Assembly (NCBI GenBank): GCA_038373865.1
Contig: JAXGGA010000028.1
Location: 372,001-436,000, forward strand
Direction: 5' to 3'
DNA: 64,000 nt
Origin: Uloborus plumipes
Lineage: Eukaryota > Arthropoda > Arachnida > Araneae > Uloboridae
The notes under the pieces are model-generated. The model was not told where the DNA came from and did not search any database. It saw nothing but the letters and a program-made list of their open reading frames with translations. Both the position numbers and the translations under genes were made by a program. Shown in pieces: positions 35,563-47,608 of the stretch; position 1 is the first letter of the stretch; the number at the start of each line of letters is the position of its first letter.

Positions 35563-36833
35563 CTGCAATAAAAAAAAAGTCATTATAGAACAAACTATAA
35601 GTAAATATAGTTTTGGATTTTTTAAAACTGATCAAAATGCTCCTCAAACGTAAATAAGTAATTATATATATTTTTTTTAAGTTGAAAAAAAAAAAATGCC
35701 AGGAGTACAGCTAAGATTTATTTTGCGGCTTGAAAATACTCCTTGATTTATTTTTCAAGGAGTAAAATAGAGAAAACCAAACCAGTCATCAATTAGTTGA
35801 AAAAAAATCTAAAGCTCTAAGCATGAAATAGAAGATGACGTGGAAGGAATAGTTGCTTACTATTTTGATTTAAACTGAATCTTAGTTAATATCAATCAAT
35901 ACATAACACTTTAAATTATTGTGCACAAGCATGAGTTTATGTTCTCTAAAAGAAAAATTTTAATGTCACTCAGGAAATTAAGAATATCAGCGCGCATTTA
36001 CAACCACCTGTTTAGCATTTTTTTTTTCTTTTTTTAGAAGTAAATTATGATTGAAATAGATTTTTATCAGAACTGTGAAAAACAGAGTCTTAAATCAATT
36101 ACAAAAAAAAAAACTTTTTGTACATTATTTACGTTAAATTTTATTTCCCGTTAAGTTTGTTCGAAGCAAAATTACTTTCATTTCGATAATTTCCCGTATG
36201 TTTTACCGTTAAATGTTTCCGTACCGCACAAAATTGAATAAAAAATTTTCAAGTCAAAAAATAAACCATCTGAATAAGGTTTTATTTCCTCTACCAGTTC
36301 TCATCTTTTAGTTCGAAGCCTTAGAATTTTGGAGCAGCAGAAGGAGGTTGTGACTTTGCCCAAAAAAAAAGACAAGTAAGATTTCTTCAAAGCGACAATT
36401 TCTTCAAATGTTATAATAGTGGGACAAACTGCAGAACGGCAGACAGACACACATTTTCCTATTTCAGCACCCAATTTTCAAAATTTTGATTGAAAAATAT
36501 TTATTAACTATTTTATTTATTTTAGCTTTTTCTTGTTATGTTTAGTAATACTTATGAAGCCTTTTTTTTGCTATTGTTCTTTCTTTTCTAAACTTTTACA
36601 GAGAAATGAGCTAATAAAAGGAGAGACGGCTAACGGTTTTATGCTAAATAAATTCTTATTTTTCTACCATCAAAGAACTCCCATATTCCCTCAAAAAATA
36701 ATTTAAATGACTTCTTTTTACAAAAAAAAGTATGTTTTTACCACTTTTTATGAGTCTAATCAAAATAATCCACCTTGTGGTTATTAAAAATATTAGAAAC
36801 GCGAAAAAAAGCAAACTCATACGCACGCTATCG

Positions 36834-36928
36834 TTAAAGCACTTGAAAACTCTGAGCTCCCGGAGAAATCCCAAATGTAGATAAAGCTGAAAAATGACAT
36901 GCAGTCCAGTTATCCAAACCATAAACTC
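36834..36928 (-). CDS. Candidate small terminal exon, unrecognised
   Basis: An acceptor-like TTTTCCGTTATTTCATTAG on the minus strand is followed by two bases and 30 codons to TAA at 36834-36836. The reading contains NWTACHFSALSTFGISPG. A second frame is also open from the same acceptor (part of 36656-36922) and would give a hydrophobic peptide, so the frame is not settled. The evidence is composition and the acceptor only. Confidence 0.2.
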
Positions 36929-37612
36929 CTAATGAAATAACGGAAAACTCGAGACATATTTTATTTTCTGCTTGCTGGCTGTGGCTTTTCGCCACTCTTC
37001 TGTATAAATCATGTTAGTAATGTTTGAGACAAAATTGTTATTTGAGACGATTTGCATTAAAATGAGTTAAGTATAATTTATGCGTTGTTAATGCTAGGTT
37101 AAGTGCTTTAGAAAAGGTGTTGAAAGTTCAGAAATTAAAATGAGAGAAGTTATTAAGGTAAAATTTTATGGAGCATATTGATTGCATTTGCTTATATAAA
37201 TTATCTTGGACTAGTTTAGCTCTTAACTGGTGTTTTTTCTTTTTTTTTTTTTTTTAATTTCTCTCTCTCTTTTTTTTTTTTTTTTTTTACAGCTTTCGAG
37301 GCGAGTTAAATATAAAAGTAAAACATTATATTTTTCGGGCACAACAAAACATTTAGAATATTAAAATGGGAAATTTTCCAATCATTTTTTGTAAAACTTA
37401 TTTATAAGGTGGGTGGGCCAAACAAAGCCATGTCAAGCAATAGAACCATCCTTCCACCTTTTAATGCAATATTAAAAAAGTTCACTATAAATCGTAACTT
37501 CATTTTTGTTTTAGTTCACATTTACTGCTTTCTCATGTAAATACCAACATGAATTCTATTAATGAAGCACCGAAATTTCCCTTATGAAACTAACAAAACT
37601 AATAACTAAAAC

Positions 37613-37650
37613 CAGCTGACCCGTGCAAAATATTTCGCATGGGTCAGCTC
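37613..37650 (-). mobile_element. Helitron-type terminal hairpin
   Basis: GCTGACCCGTGC and GCATGGGTCAGC form a 12-bp stem with one mismatch around a 10-base loop. On the minus strand the sequence after the hairpin reads CAGCTGG followed by T, which fits the Helitron 3' rule (hairpin, then CTRR, then T). The matching 5' end was not located. The segment up to about 38440 may belong to it. Confidence 0.5.
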
Positions 37651-37974
37651 GACAGCGAGAATTCCAAAATCTGTTCGTTTTTACTTTTTTCTGTAATGTT
37701 TCGAAAACAAATAAGAAAATTTGAATTTTTCTTTATATTTTGCCGACGGTGGAGGAAAAAAAAATCTATAAAATTATGCCTTATGCATGATGTTTGATGA
37801 AGTATTAACAAATATTTGGTTTACTGCCCCTAATATCCCAAAAACATCCTTCAGAAATAATATGTGATGATATACAGATTTATTTTGTGTACAATTTATT
37901 TTCTGAAAATAATGCAAAAACAGAACTGTGGTTTATAATTCTGTTATGAATTTAAATTTAATATTCATGAAAAT

Positions 37975-38115
37975 TTAGATCAGAATTCAGCTAAAGGAAA
38001 AAGTCAGTCCATCGAAAACGACACTTCTCAGGCAAATGAGGAATCCAACCCTCGATTTTCGCGTAATTAACACGGAGCTCTGACCAACTCAGCTAATGAG
38101 TCTTCATCCTGGAAT
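37975..38115 (-). repeat. tRNA-derived repeat, family 2, copy 1
   Basis: On the minus strand TTAGCTGAGTTGGTCAGAGC is a near-perfect A-box region, followed by GGGTTGGATTCC in B-box position. After the head comes CAGCTGAATTCTGATCTAAA, which recurs in copy 2. It lacks the body seen in the 40465 SINE family, so this is a separate family. Confidence 0.6.
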
Positions 38116-38284
38116 GCTATACATTAACATAATAGGCAATAAAAAAATAATAAATGTAAATTGATGCTTCGATTTGGTTGAAATATTGTTAAAAAAATAT
38201 TTTTCGGTTGAAAGATTTGAAATAAACATTTTCATTTGTGATTTTGACAACAACATTCAATGATATTGCAACGAATTCAAATTA

Positions 38285-38405
38285 CTCTTTCATAGAAACT
38301 TGGATCAGAATTCTGCTGAAAAAAGTTTGAGCCCGTGGGATTCCAACTCACGATCCTGCGTACATTACTACCACGGCACTCTAAACAACTGAATCAGGGC
38401 ATTTC
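38285..38405 (-). repeat. tRNA-derived repeat, family 2, copy 2
   Basis: The minus strand has GTGAGTTGGAATCCCAC in B-box position and then CAGCAGAATTCTGATCCAAG, matching copy 1 about 310 bases away. The A box is more decayed. The even spacing of the two copies could mean a tandem duplication of a larger unit. Confidence 0.55.
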
Positions 38406-38487
38406 ACTTCGGAATAATATACATAAAAGCAATACTTAATGGAAAAATCAGGTGTGGACACCACACTACTTTCTTTTACGTTTAAAT

Positions 38488-38661
38488 CAGGCCCGTCATT
38501 TAGGGGGTGGGCAGAGGGGGTCAATTGCCCCACCCCCTGGCTTTGAGAAATCAATGTATTAACATATAAGTGAGCGTGGTTTTTGCTGTTTTCCGATGAA
38601 ATTGCATTGTGTGTTCACCCTTTGCCCCCCCCCCCCGGAAAAACTTGAAATGACATCCCTG
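38488..38661 (+). mobile_element. hAT-type MITE, copy 3 (174 bp)
   Basis: The element begins CAGGCCCGTCATTTAGG and ends AAATGACATCCCTGG minus its last base, with a perfect 8-bp duplication GTTTAAAT (38480-38487 and 38662-38669). Much of the interior matches copy 1 exactly, for example TTTTTGCTGTTTTCCGATGA. Confidence 0.93.
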
Positions 38662-39164
38662 GTTTAAATCTTATAATCGATGCCTAAAGTGTTTAAATAA
38701 TGCCTTTGAGCGAGCAAAAGAACAATTCACGCATTTATAACCCTATTTTATCACGAATCAATGAGGGAAAATGTTTTACAATGATTTACGGTCTAAATAT
38801 TGCCGTGTTTAACATCATTTAGTCGATTCTTCAAAAAATATCGCCAATAGCGCCAAAGTTAACCCAAATTCAAAAAAAAAAAAAATTGCCTAATTTGTCG
38901 CCTATTTGGCGACATATTCAGGTGAAAATTTGAGTGAAATCTTTTTCGCGATCACAATACTTCTTTTACCGCGTAAAGGGAAAGCAAAATCAAGATAAAT
39001 CTGTTTTTCGACAAAACAGCCAAAATGTGAATTATCTGCTATTTTTTGCTGATATCGGGGAATAAAATCTTTATAATTAAGCCTTACTTTAGAAGTTTTA
39101 AGAACTATTGAGAAAGTTGTCGCGTTCTCACGAAAAATACCTTTGATGAATGATATATATGATA

Positions 39165-40448
39165 CCGTAAAATGGGGTGTATAGGAACAGCGGGGTCAAT
39201 CGGAACAAAACTTCCCAAACGTACAAAGAAATTCTTCATAAACTATTGGGTATTTTTTGCCATGAATTTTTTTTTAGAAAGGTAAGATCATAGGAAGTAG
39301 GAAAAAATTACTTTTGTCAATCTGGAAATGCTACTGGCTTCTAAGGGGGGCTGCACGTGGAATGCTAGAAAACATCACATTTTCATAGACTGCAAAACTT
39401 CATATGCATGAACAAACCTTCTCATATTTAAAAGCTGAGAGTGGTATGTTTCAATTATACGTGTATCTGAACAACAGAATACCACATTAGAATTTACATT
39501 TTTTATAAATTGTGTCATAAAAATGAAGAATTCTGAAAAATGCCATAGGAAAAAATAATTCGGGATGAATCGGAACATTTAGTTCTGTTGTTGCAATTCA
39601 AACTTATTTAAAGGAAACTGCTTGAAAAATCAAGATTCTAACCCCAATTCTTGTAATCAAGACAAGAACAAGGATTTATTACTATTTATCCTTTCTCGTG
39701 AGTAACTAGATCTTGGAATGACAAACAGTTGCCGGTTTCAAAAGATTTTTTTCACCAAGAGACTTCTTTTTACTTAAAATACGAGGGGGGAAGTCATGTA
39801 GACTTTATGTAGTAAACGTTCAGCACACAGATAGTGATGAATAAGCGAAAAAATCTTTCAGGACAATCCCCGAAACCCAGGGATTTCAAGAAACTAAAGA
39901 AAAGATAGTTTATCCCAGGTGATGTTATGAAAAAACTTAAACCAAGTCACATTTGCTAGTTTTAGGGACTAGTACATATTTGTGGACGTGGAGTGACTTC
40001 AATTCATGTTAAAGATTTGTATTTTAATTCAAAAGCATTTCTTAAAATTAATTTTGATTTTTCATAAGTTCACAATTATTTTGAATTTTGACAAATTATA
40101 AACGTTTACTGGTATTGAAATTATACATTTACTTGACAGTAACTATCTGTTCTTATTCTCTCCCATCAATATTACTCATGTTTGTGAGACCTATTACAGG
40201 TTAAACTGAAAAAAAATAAAGTTTTAACATGTGTTCCGATTGACCCCTATCAGCGGGGTGATTCGGAACACCCATAATTTCCTATATATTTTAATAATAA
40301 CTGTTCAAAATGTTTTGTCTTTGCATGGAATATCCAAAGTAAAGCAAGACCGAAGTTTTTACCCAAACAATTAAATTAAAAAAAAATCTTTTAACTGCTT
40401 TTTTTACAATCAAAGCTGAAAAGTGTTCCGATTCACCCCATTTTACGG
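39165..40448. mobile_element. 1.28-kb TA-flanked MITE with iterated terminal motif (family A)
   Basis: Both ends read CCGTAAAATGGGGTG, with TA at 39163-39164 and 40449-40450. The motif GGGGTGAATCGGAACA or a close form occurs six times, in both orientations: about 39173, 39192, 39562, 40232 (reverse), 40254 and 40424 (reverse). The pair at 40232-40270 faces itself and forms a hairpin. No transposase is present; the open frame 39375-39578 is AT-driven. A Tc1/mariner-like source is inferred from the TA duplication. Confidence 0.85.
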
Positions 40449-40464
40449 TATTTACTACTATCAA

Positions 40465-40762
40465 TGCCGGCCATTTTGTCTAGTGGTCAAATAAGTGACA
40501 CGGATGGAGAGGTCATGGATTCAAATCTCGGCTTAAGCATCGATGTACTTTCTCTCTCGTGTACTTACCCTTTCTTTGTGTGAATAGCTGCCAAATGCTT
40601 GTCCTGTAAACGAATCCTTATGACATGTGTGTTACTATGGAAGTCGAGCTTTACACCAAATTAGGGTACAGTAGAAAAAGTGAAACAGTGAACCCCAAAT
40701 TACGAGACTAGCTTGCATAAGACAACAACAGCAGTCAGTAACAATACGATAACGATGTAACA
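40465..40762 (+). repeat. tRNA-derived SINE, family 1, longest head
   Basis: A tRNA-like head (TGTCTAGTGGTCAA as A box, GGATTCAAATCTC as B box) is followed by a body with GCATCGATGTACTTTCTCTC, CCTTTCTTTGTGTGAAT, CTTATGACATGTGTGT and ACACCAAATTAGGGTACAGT, and a CAA-rich tail near 40730. The same body is found at 42574-42865 (minus) and 60647-60881 (plus). It starts only about 15 bases after the end of the preceding MITE. Confidence 0.88.
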
Positions 40763-40764
40763 TT

Positions 40765-41725
40765 GAATGGTATTCACAACAAAATTATTAAAATAAATAA
40801 AGCACAGATAGAGCCTATTATTTTGATAATTAGATAGCATTAGTGTTAACACGTGTTTTACATTTTATATGTCATAATATATTGTATTGCACTCCATAGG
40901 TTGAGGAATTGTGTGCAAAGATACTTATTTTATTACTTGAGTAAAATGAGAAGTAATCTTGGTGTAAATTCTATTTGAATTTATCGTCATTGCAGTATTC
41001 TTATCTTTGTTTTTTTTGTAAAAAATATTCTATATAAGAATATTAAAACTCTAGTAAAAACTCAATAGAGAAAAGAAAGTAATTTGATACAAAACTAAGA
41101 GCATTTAATTTTTTTTCTATTATTTATAAAGCTTACTAAATTTTCATGCTATGCGCTTTAGCTTACATAAGTTTCAATATCAATTGACACAAATAAGCTG
41201 TTTGATATTGAAAATTTCAGCAAACTAACTAGTTTAAATGAACCGAAAACTTAACCATATTCAGATAAAATTTAAAATTTTCCTCCATAGCCGTAGCCTT
41301 AATAACAGTTAATCTCAAATGTTAAATTTATGTGATACGAAAATCATGTTGAATAAATCTGCTTCAGTAATTGGCAATTATGTTTCACGAGCTGAAATCA
41401 TCATAAATTTGATTTGCATTTAAATAGGTAGTTGAAGTGACGTAATTAGCTTGCTCCCCGTACAAATGTCTTGGGTTTTCCATTTAAGTGAACCTTTTGT
41501 AAGGTAACTATAATGATTAGTATTAAGAATAGTTACTGTAAAGTGAGCATTTCAGAAAAAAAAGTAGTTCCTGGTGTGACGAAGTTCTTTTTTTGCTTTA
41601 AAGTTGGCTGAGATCAGTGGTTTAAGTCTAAATCAACGTGTTTAGAAATAAAAATTGCTTCATTCAACTTAAAAGATATTCTTTTGTGTGATTGATTTTA
41701 GGTCTGTAGGTCTTTTAATTTTCAT
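40765..41725. other. AT-rich interval, no gene recognised
   Basis: No repeat partner or coding stretch recognised. Confidence 0.45.
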
Positions 41726-41731
41726 TCGGCA

Positions 41732-42429
41732 CTGTCTTATTTTCTTAGGTTAAACCTTCCGCGTATTTACGTATGCGTCAGGTCTTCTCTGATCTTACCA
41801 AAATAGGGGTGATAGGTAAGATAACAATAAGGGGAAGAATAATAAGAAGCATTTTGAGCCGTATCAAAGCAACGTACAACGATGCTAATTTCAAATACCG
41901 TGGGGTTACAAGTGAAACACACTAAGTCAAAAAACATGATTTTGAGAAAACGCTGATCAAAAAATTTTTATCTTAACTTCTTTGGAATTGACATAATTAA
42001 ATCAAATTAAATTATAGTAATGGTATTTTTTGGTTATTACTAACCGTTCTTGACTCTGGCATGCTTATTTTATATTATTATCCCCAGCATGATAATGGTA
42101 GGGCATTAATAATTATCATTAATTATACGACTTAGTGTTTTTCACTAGTATAGCATTGCATAATAAAGATATGAGTTAGTGGGTTTCACCAGTAAAAACA
42201 GCTCATTTTTGTGTGTAAGATAAACTAAAAATCTGAAAATTAATAATTTTGACTTAGTGTGTTTCACTTGTAACCCAACGATACATTGTTTAGTTGAATG
42301 TGCCAAAAGGATAGCAAAAATGCAAGTTTTAAATTAAAAACTTCGGAAAGTTCCCACTCACAACCCATCACCCCGTTTTATAAGTGGAATGGTTCCCGAG
42401 TGCTGGGCGCGGTTTTCAAGGATGAACAG
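41732..42429 (+). mobile_element. 312-bp-family MITE, copy 3, split by a nested MITE
   Basis: The element starts CTGTCTTATTTTCTTAGG and ends AAGGATGAACAG before TA at 42430-42431. The left TA has become CA. Without the nested element at 41898-42281 and its duplicated TA, it is 312 bp long, matching copy 2. Confidence 0.88.
41898..42281. mobile_element. 384-bp TA-flanked MITE with iterated terminal motif (family B)
   Basis: Ends CCGTGGGGTTACAAGTGAAA and, reverse-complemented, TCGTTGGGTTACAAGTGAAA are flanked by TA (41896-41897 and 42282-42283). The site without insertion is preserved in the host MITE copy at 15039-15350. The terminal word GACTTAGTGTGTTTCACTTG is repeated in degenerate form at 42129-42150 and 42173-42195 besides the two ends. 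No coding capacity. Confidence 0.88.
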
Positions 42430-42573
42430 TATTATCTAACGTAAAAGTTAATAAATCAAATAACCAAGTGTTATTAACTAGCTCCAGATTACATTGTCTC
42501 TGTGTTGTTCTACAATATTGCACATTAGTTAGATAGTATCTCATTTTTTAATAGAACAAGAAAGTATTTAATA

Positions 42574-42865
42574 GATGTTTTTTGTATTTGTTTTATGCCA
42601 GCTAGGTTGGCAATTTGAGGTGCCCTGCTTAACTTTTGCAACTGTACCGTAATTTTGTACGAAGTCCTACTTCCAAAGTACACACATACCATAGGGACCC
42701 GTTTAGAGGTTAAGAAATCATTCACAGCACAACTCATTCACACAAATAAAGGACCAAATGCAGGAGAAATAAAGTACATCCATGTCCGAGCCGGGATTTG
42801 AACCCGATACCAACCCATCCGCAATCAGACTTCTATGACATCTACGAAAGGTCACTGGGTGTGAT
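42574..42865 (-). repeat. tRNA-derived SINE, family 1, minus-strand copy
   Basis: The minus strand has GGGTTCAAATCCCGG, a perfect B box, at 42806-42792, then CATGGATGTACTT, CCTTTATTTGTGTGAAT, GGTCCCTATGGTATGTGTGT and ACGGTACAGTTGC, all in the family order. The tail is ACAAATACAAAAAACA. The 5' end of the head is less clear. The open frame 42525-42737 is this repeat read in translation. Confidence 0.88.
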
Positions 42866-42869
42866 GTTA

Positions 42870-45800
42870 TATTGTGAAATTTGTTTTAAAAAGAATAAAA
42901 ATCTTACGAATTTGTTTTAAAAGGATTACGGAGAATTCATCTCAAGAAAGTATTGCCTTAACTTAATAGCTTCTATTAAATTTCGAAGACAATGCGTTTT
43001 TCATATAATTAGCTCCAGCACATATTGGCATGGCTTTGTTAACAATCATTACACATTTGTTTACCAACTTTTCTCTATTTAGTAGAATAAAGGGAAAATT
43101 AGTTCCTTATATAATTATTTATGCACTAATGATTCGTATAATCATCATCACAAAATCACATTTAGCAAATTATTGGCATGTTAAGCTGCGATATATTAGA
43201 ACCAACTGTACATTTATCCGAAAAAATAGAAACACATTTGATTCCCTCATGCGCAATTTCTCAGCAAAAACCAGGTTCATCTCATTAGTGAAAACAGTAC
43301 TGAGATAGTTATTACGTAGACTGCTGTATTAAATTACTGTCATTTGCTTAATTGTAATAGTAGTTAAGGACAAAATACATACCAGTACTTTTTCAGTAAA
43401 AACAGGTCTATATTAAATACTGGTCTACAGTAAATAAATCGCATTTAAATATATTTAAATTATAAACTGTCGGTTTAAAGGAAGGAATATATGAAAGAAA
43501 TTCCAGAGCTATTTAAATACATTATTAAATTAAATTACGATTTTTTAAAATATGTTTCCCCTATGGTTTACTTGGGGCGTTTAAGAAACGAGTATAATAT
43601 ATTTGTGAGTACATTTTATTAAATTTGATCAATTCTTTAGGACAAACTCTATTACAATACAATGTGTAAGAAATCGCTCTCATTCAACATCCAGACACAT
43701 TTTTGAGATTTCAATGAAGCTTTACACTTTGTAGATTTTAATAAATTCTAAAGCTATTTATTATATAAATCACTGAACAAAGCATCGTGACAAAGATCTC
43801 GCTGGAGTATTTTATTACTTCGATAAATGTTTGGAAAAATTATTGTATACCACGTCATCCAGTAGAAGGAGAATAAAGGCAGGAATGAATAGTCAAAATT
43901 ACTTTTTTTAAATGAAAAGTATTGGGAAAACGCTTTGAAAATTACAGTGCATGATGAGAGATCAGTGCAATTTATAAAAAAACGTGTACTGAAATGTAAT
44001 TATTAATTTTTTATAGTTAATTTTTACCTTCAAATTAAAATGGCAACTTATCACTTTGCCCAATACATGATGCGAAGCGATATTTAAAATATTTTTGTAA
44101 GGAAACGTTTTCTGGCTTATAAATAATAATATATTTCTTCAAATGAATTTACAAAAGAATGAAAGAAGCAATAATGAAGCAATAAATTAATTTATTATTG
44201 ATCGCGTAAATAAATGAGTGGATAAAATAGTGAATGAATGAGAAAATAAGAGGTCAAATAAGTAAAAAAGGGAATGAATACATGAATGAATGCAAATGAA
44301 GGAATTGGTGAACGAATAAATAAATTAATGAATGAATGAATACCCTTTGCCCCTCATGGGCACTTGGCAAATAGTAGGAAACTTGTAAAATCAACATCTG
44401 TCTCATAAAATGAATAAATACTGCATCAGTAATGTAAAATAACATTAGAAACGGTAATGACAAGAATATCCTCATTTTAAAAAAAAATAGAAAAATATTC
44501 GATTTAGCACAAAATGTTGCAATGAGTATGAAATTTATTTGATTTCAAATGACGGTACGTTTAGGATGAGCTTTTAAAAATATTACCAGATTCAATCTCC
44601 TTATTAAAGGCAATATTAATTTCAAATGTTCTCTATTATTATAAATTAAATAATTATATGCTATATAGATCCAGAATACTGAATTAAATGTTTATAAAAA
44701 AGACAATTTAAGAAAATTTATTGCGAGATGATTATACATTTCTACTAGTAGTCGCATAAAATTATCTTCTAGCTATATATATTGAATTTATTAGAAATCA
44801 AACTGATTTGTCTATACTGGTAGTAGAGTCCTTACAAAATGATGCAGTTTATGAGTGGAGCCAAAGAGTGTGCGAATTTTGAATATTATAAAACAATTTA
44901 GTAGATTTAAGGTAGGAAGGGGGATTTCTTTGTAACCAAATGTAATTGATTAATAGCGTAGTACCCTGAAATAGTTTTAAAAACTGTTTAAACAAGTCAA
45001 AGTCATGCGTTTCAAAATTTAACACAAAACAGATCAAACGTAGCCAAAATGTAGAATAAAAAAAAATAGATCTTAAATTGGGGACTAATTTGGGCTAGCT
45101 AGAGGAATTAAATAAAAGATTTTGCAAAAGATGCTTCATCAGTAGTAACATTCAATCAAGACATTTTTGTTGAATTTGTCAATGCGTTGATTGATGATTT
45201 TATTGCATCAAAATTTTCAAATTATGTCTTCTTTTATGCTCTTGAATAATGCTGAAGCATTTAAATGCATGAAGAATTAACAGCGCTTTTAAGGAAATCT
45301 AATATTGTAAAAACTACCCCTGTTTGCTAATATTTCAGACATGACACTGAAGCAAAGAAAGCAAACTTTATCTTATTAAAGAGTCAAATAACCTTTAATG
45401 GAAAGATCAACAACTTCTGATTCACTAAAAATGTTAAAAGAAAGCTAAATATTGATTACCAGTAAAAATGACGCTCTGTTGAAACATATCTTTTGAAAAA
45501 TTTACGTGATTAAGCTTACAACGTGCTATGCTACATTTTTAACAAATATGCTCTGACCTGATTTTTTTTAAATTTATGTCGCGTAGGTACCATTTGTTTT
45601 TTTCGAGCTATGCATTTTCAGTAGTTTTAACCCAATGGGGTCAGATTTAAAATGCCTAGACATGTACATAAGGCCAACGAATCTCCTCCAATGATTTCAA
45701 TTGGTTAATATTTGAACATCGTTTATAAAAAATATGAACAATATAGAATGCGACATGGAAAATACGATGTAGTTTTTCAAGAAATCTTTTTCTGTTCCAC

Positions 45801-46225
45801 ATGGTTAAAAATAGGACCCATAAACTTTGCAACTTTTAAAACTTTCATGCAATGAGTTATTCTATGGTGACTAACGTATTAGTTTCAGCTGATTTTGGAA
45901 AACTCTCATTTAAAAGCTAAAGTACGATGAACAATTTATGGTTGACTTTTTAGATTTCAGATGTAGATGGCTGCGTACAAGGTATTTCTATCAAGAAGTG
46001 GAATAAAAACAGCTGCTAATAGGAATTTTTTGAGAAAAAACAGCACTGTTATTTACATAACTTTTTTTTCAACAGAACACTTGCAGTTCAAAAGTTCTTT
46101 TTCTCATATACATTGAGATTCGTTTATAAAACACTCAGTATAAACCTCCAACAACAGTTCCTCCAATTCGGTTCTCAGTTATTCCTTTTTTTTAACTTAA
46201 AATAACAATAACATTAAGTTTAATA
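42870..46225. other. AT-rich interval, no gene recognised
   Basis: Contains a degenerate GAAT/AATG microsatellite at about 44215-44345. The open frames 43030-43308, 44254-44475 and 44849-45037 show AT-driven composition and microsatellite translation. Confidence 0.5.
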
Positions 46226-46634
46226 GCATTGACAATCCTTTAAGATCATAGGCGTTTCAGTAGAATGCGGAGAGTTTATTAGTAAAATTATAAAATAGAG
46301 AAGCAAATAACACAAATAACACATTTCGGGACAAATAGCTCAGTAAATTTTGTGTAAATTGGTGAGACTATTTGGTAAATTATCTATGCAAAATTACAAC
46401 ACATTTCCCTAACATTGATTGACTTCATTATTTAGCTGTAGATGATTAATGACATTACAAACATTTATTGAGCTGAAAAGCAATCTTGAATAAAAGGAGA
46501 CGCATGACAATGCAATGTTTTCAGTCGAGTTATTGCATTTGAGATGTTTTAAAAATACGAACGCACTGCATATTTTAATTTTACTCACTAGCTGCGTGGC
46601 CCGGCGTTGCACGGGCTGTAACGTAGTGAAGGCA

Positions 46635-46790
46635 GTTTGAGAAAACTACTCGCCGCCAAGACGGCTCGCCTTTAAAGTAGCGAGGAAAGTTTCAAAAAAA
46701 TACTCACCGCCAAGGCGACTCGCCTTTAAAGTACCAAGAAAGGTTTCAACAAAATACTCCCCTCTAAAGCGACTCGCTAAAGTGCTTTCC
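46635..46790. repeat. Short tandem repeat of about 57 bp inside the Helitron
   Basis: ACTCGCCGCCAAGACGGCTC and similar segments are repeated two and a half times, with CGCCTTTAAAGTA between them. It causes the repetitive C-terminal end of the 125-codon minus-strand frame at 46646-47023, which I do not consider a gene. Confidence 0.8.
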
Positions 46791-47234
46791 TGCATCAAAA
46801 AGTCAATCGAATTATTTGCACATGCTTCCTCAGAAATAAAGACAATGTCAAGTAGCGCATACTTAGCACTCTCCCTAAATGAAAAATAAAATTCCTTACC
46901 AAAAACAATTATTTCCAAACCGCTGTCTTCCTGTAAAATTAATTGCAAAATTCTAAACGAAAAAGTTGTTTTCATATTTGGATCGCAGCCAAAAAAAGTC
47001 CCTTCTAAAAACAGCAATTGCAATTTTATTTAAAAACGCATTTTTAAAATGGTACCAGAGAAAAAATATAAGTCATTAATTAGAATAAAGACAATTGTTA
47101 GAACTCTGTTGTAACACGTATTCAAAATGGCAACGGCAAGAAGTAAAAGTCTTGGAATTTTAAATAGTTCAGAAATTTATTTAACGCTTTAATTCAAAAT
47201 AGCAACGGTAAGAAAAAAATGTCTTGGAATTTTA

Positions 47235-47529
47235 GGCAGGAATTCAAGTGCAACAGGAAATCGCAAATTACAATCGCTACTGGAAATGAATTACATTAGA
47301 ACGTTTCTTGATAAAAACATCGTGACGTCAGCGTGACATTTGCGTGACGTTTGCCTATGAAAAACGAGCTAGATAAAACGTCACAGCCTACTTGGCGAAT
47401 AAGAGGAGTTCTTATTGGCTCCACCCGTAGTGACGTCAGTGCCAAGTTAAGTTGATGATAATGTAATTCACTTCCAGTAGCGATTGCAATTCGAAGCGAT
47501 TGCAATGGTGTTTCACTTGAACTCCTGCC
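47235..47529. mobile_element. 295-bp MITE, TTA target, PIF/Harbinger-like
   Basis: Ends GGCAGGAATTCAAGTG and, reverse-complemented, GGCAGGAGTTCAAGTG lie between TTA at 47232-47234 and TTA at 47530-47532. Inverted similarity extends to about 80 bp, including GCAATCGCTACTGGAA-type words. TTA duplications and GG-starting ends are usual for PIF/Harbinger. The middle is rich in GACGTCA and GTGACG words. The flanking repeat units of the Helitron show the uninterrupted site. Confidence 0.85.
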
Positions 47530-47608
47530 TTAATTAGTTCAATAATTTAATTCACGTTTTAATTCAAAATGGCAACGGTAAGAAATAAATGTCTTGGAAT
47601 TTTAAATA

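Noticed and set aside
36656..36922. 88-codon hydrophobic frame
   Set aside because: It runs on through AT-rich sequence to give phenylalanine/isoleucine strings. The competing frame with an acceptor and a near stop looks slightly better, and both remain weak.
46646..47023. 125-codon minus-strand frame with a repeated C-terminal end
   Set aside because: It lies inside the Helitron and its repetitive end is the translation of a 57-bp DNA repeat.
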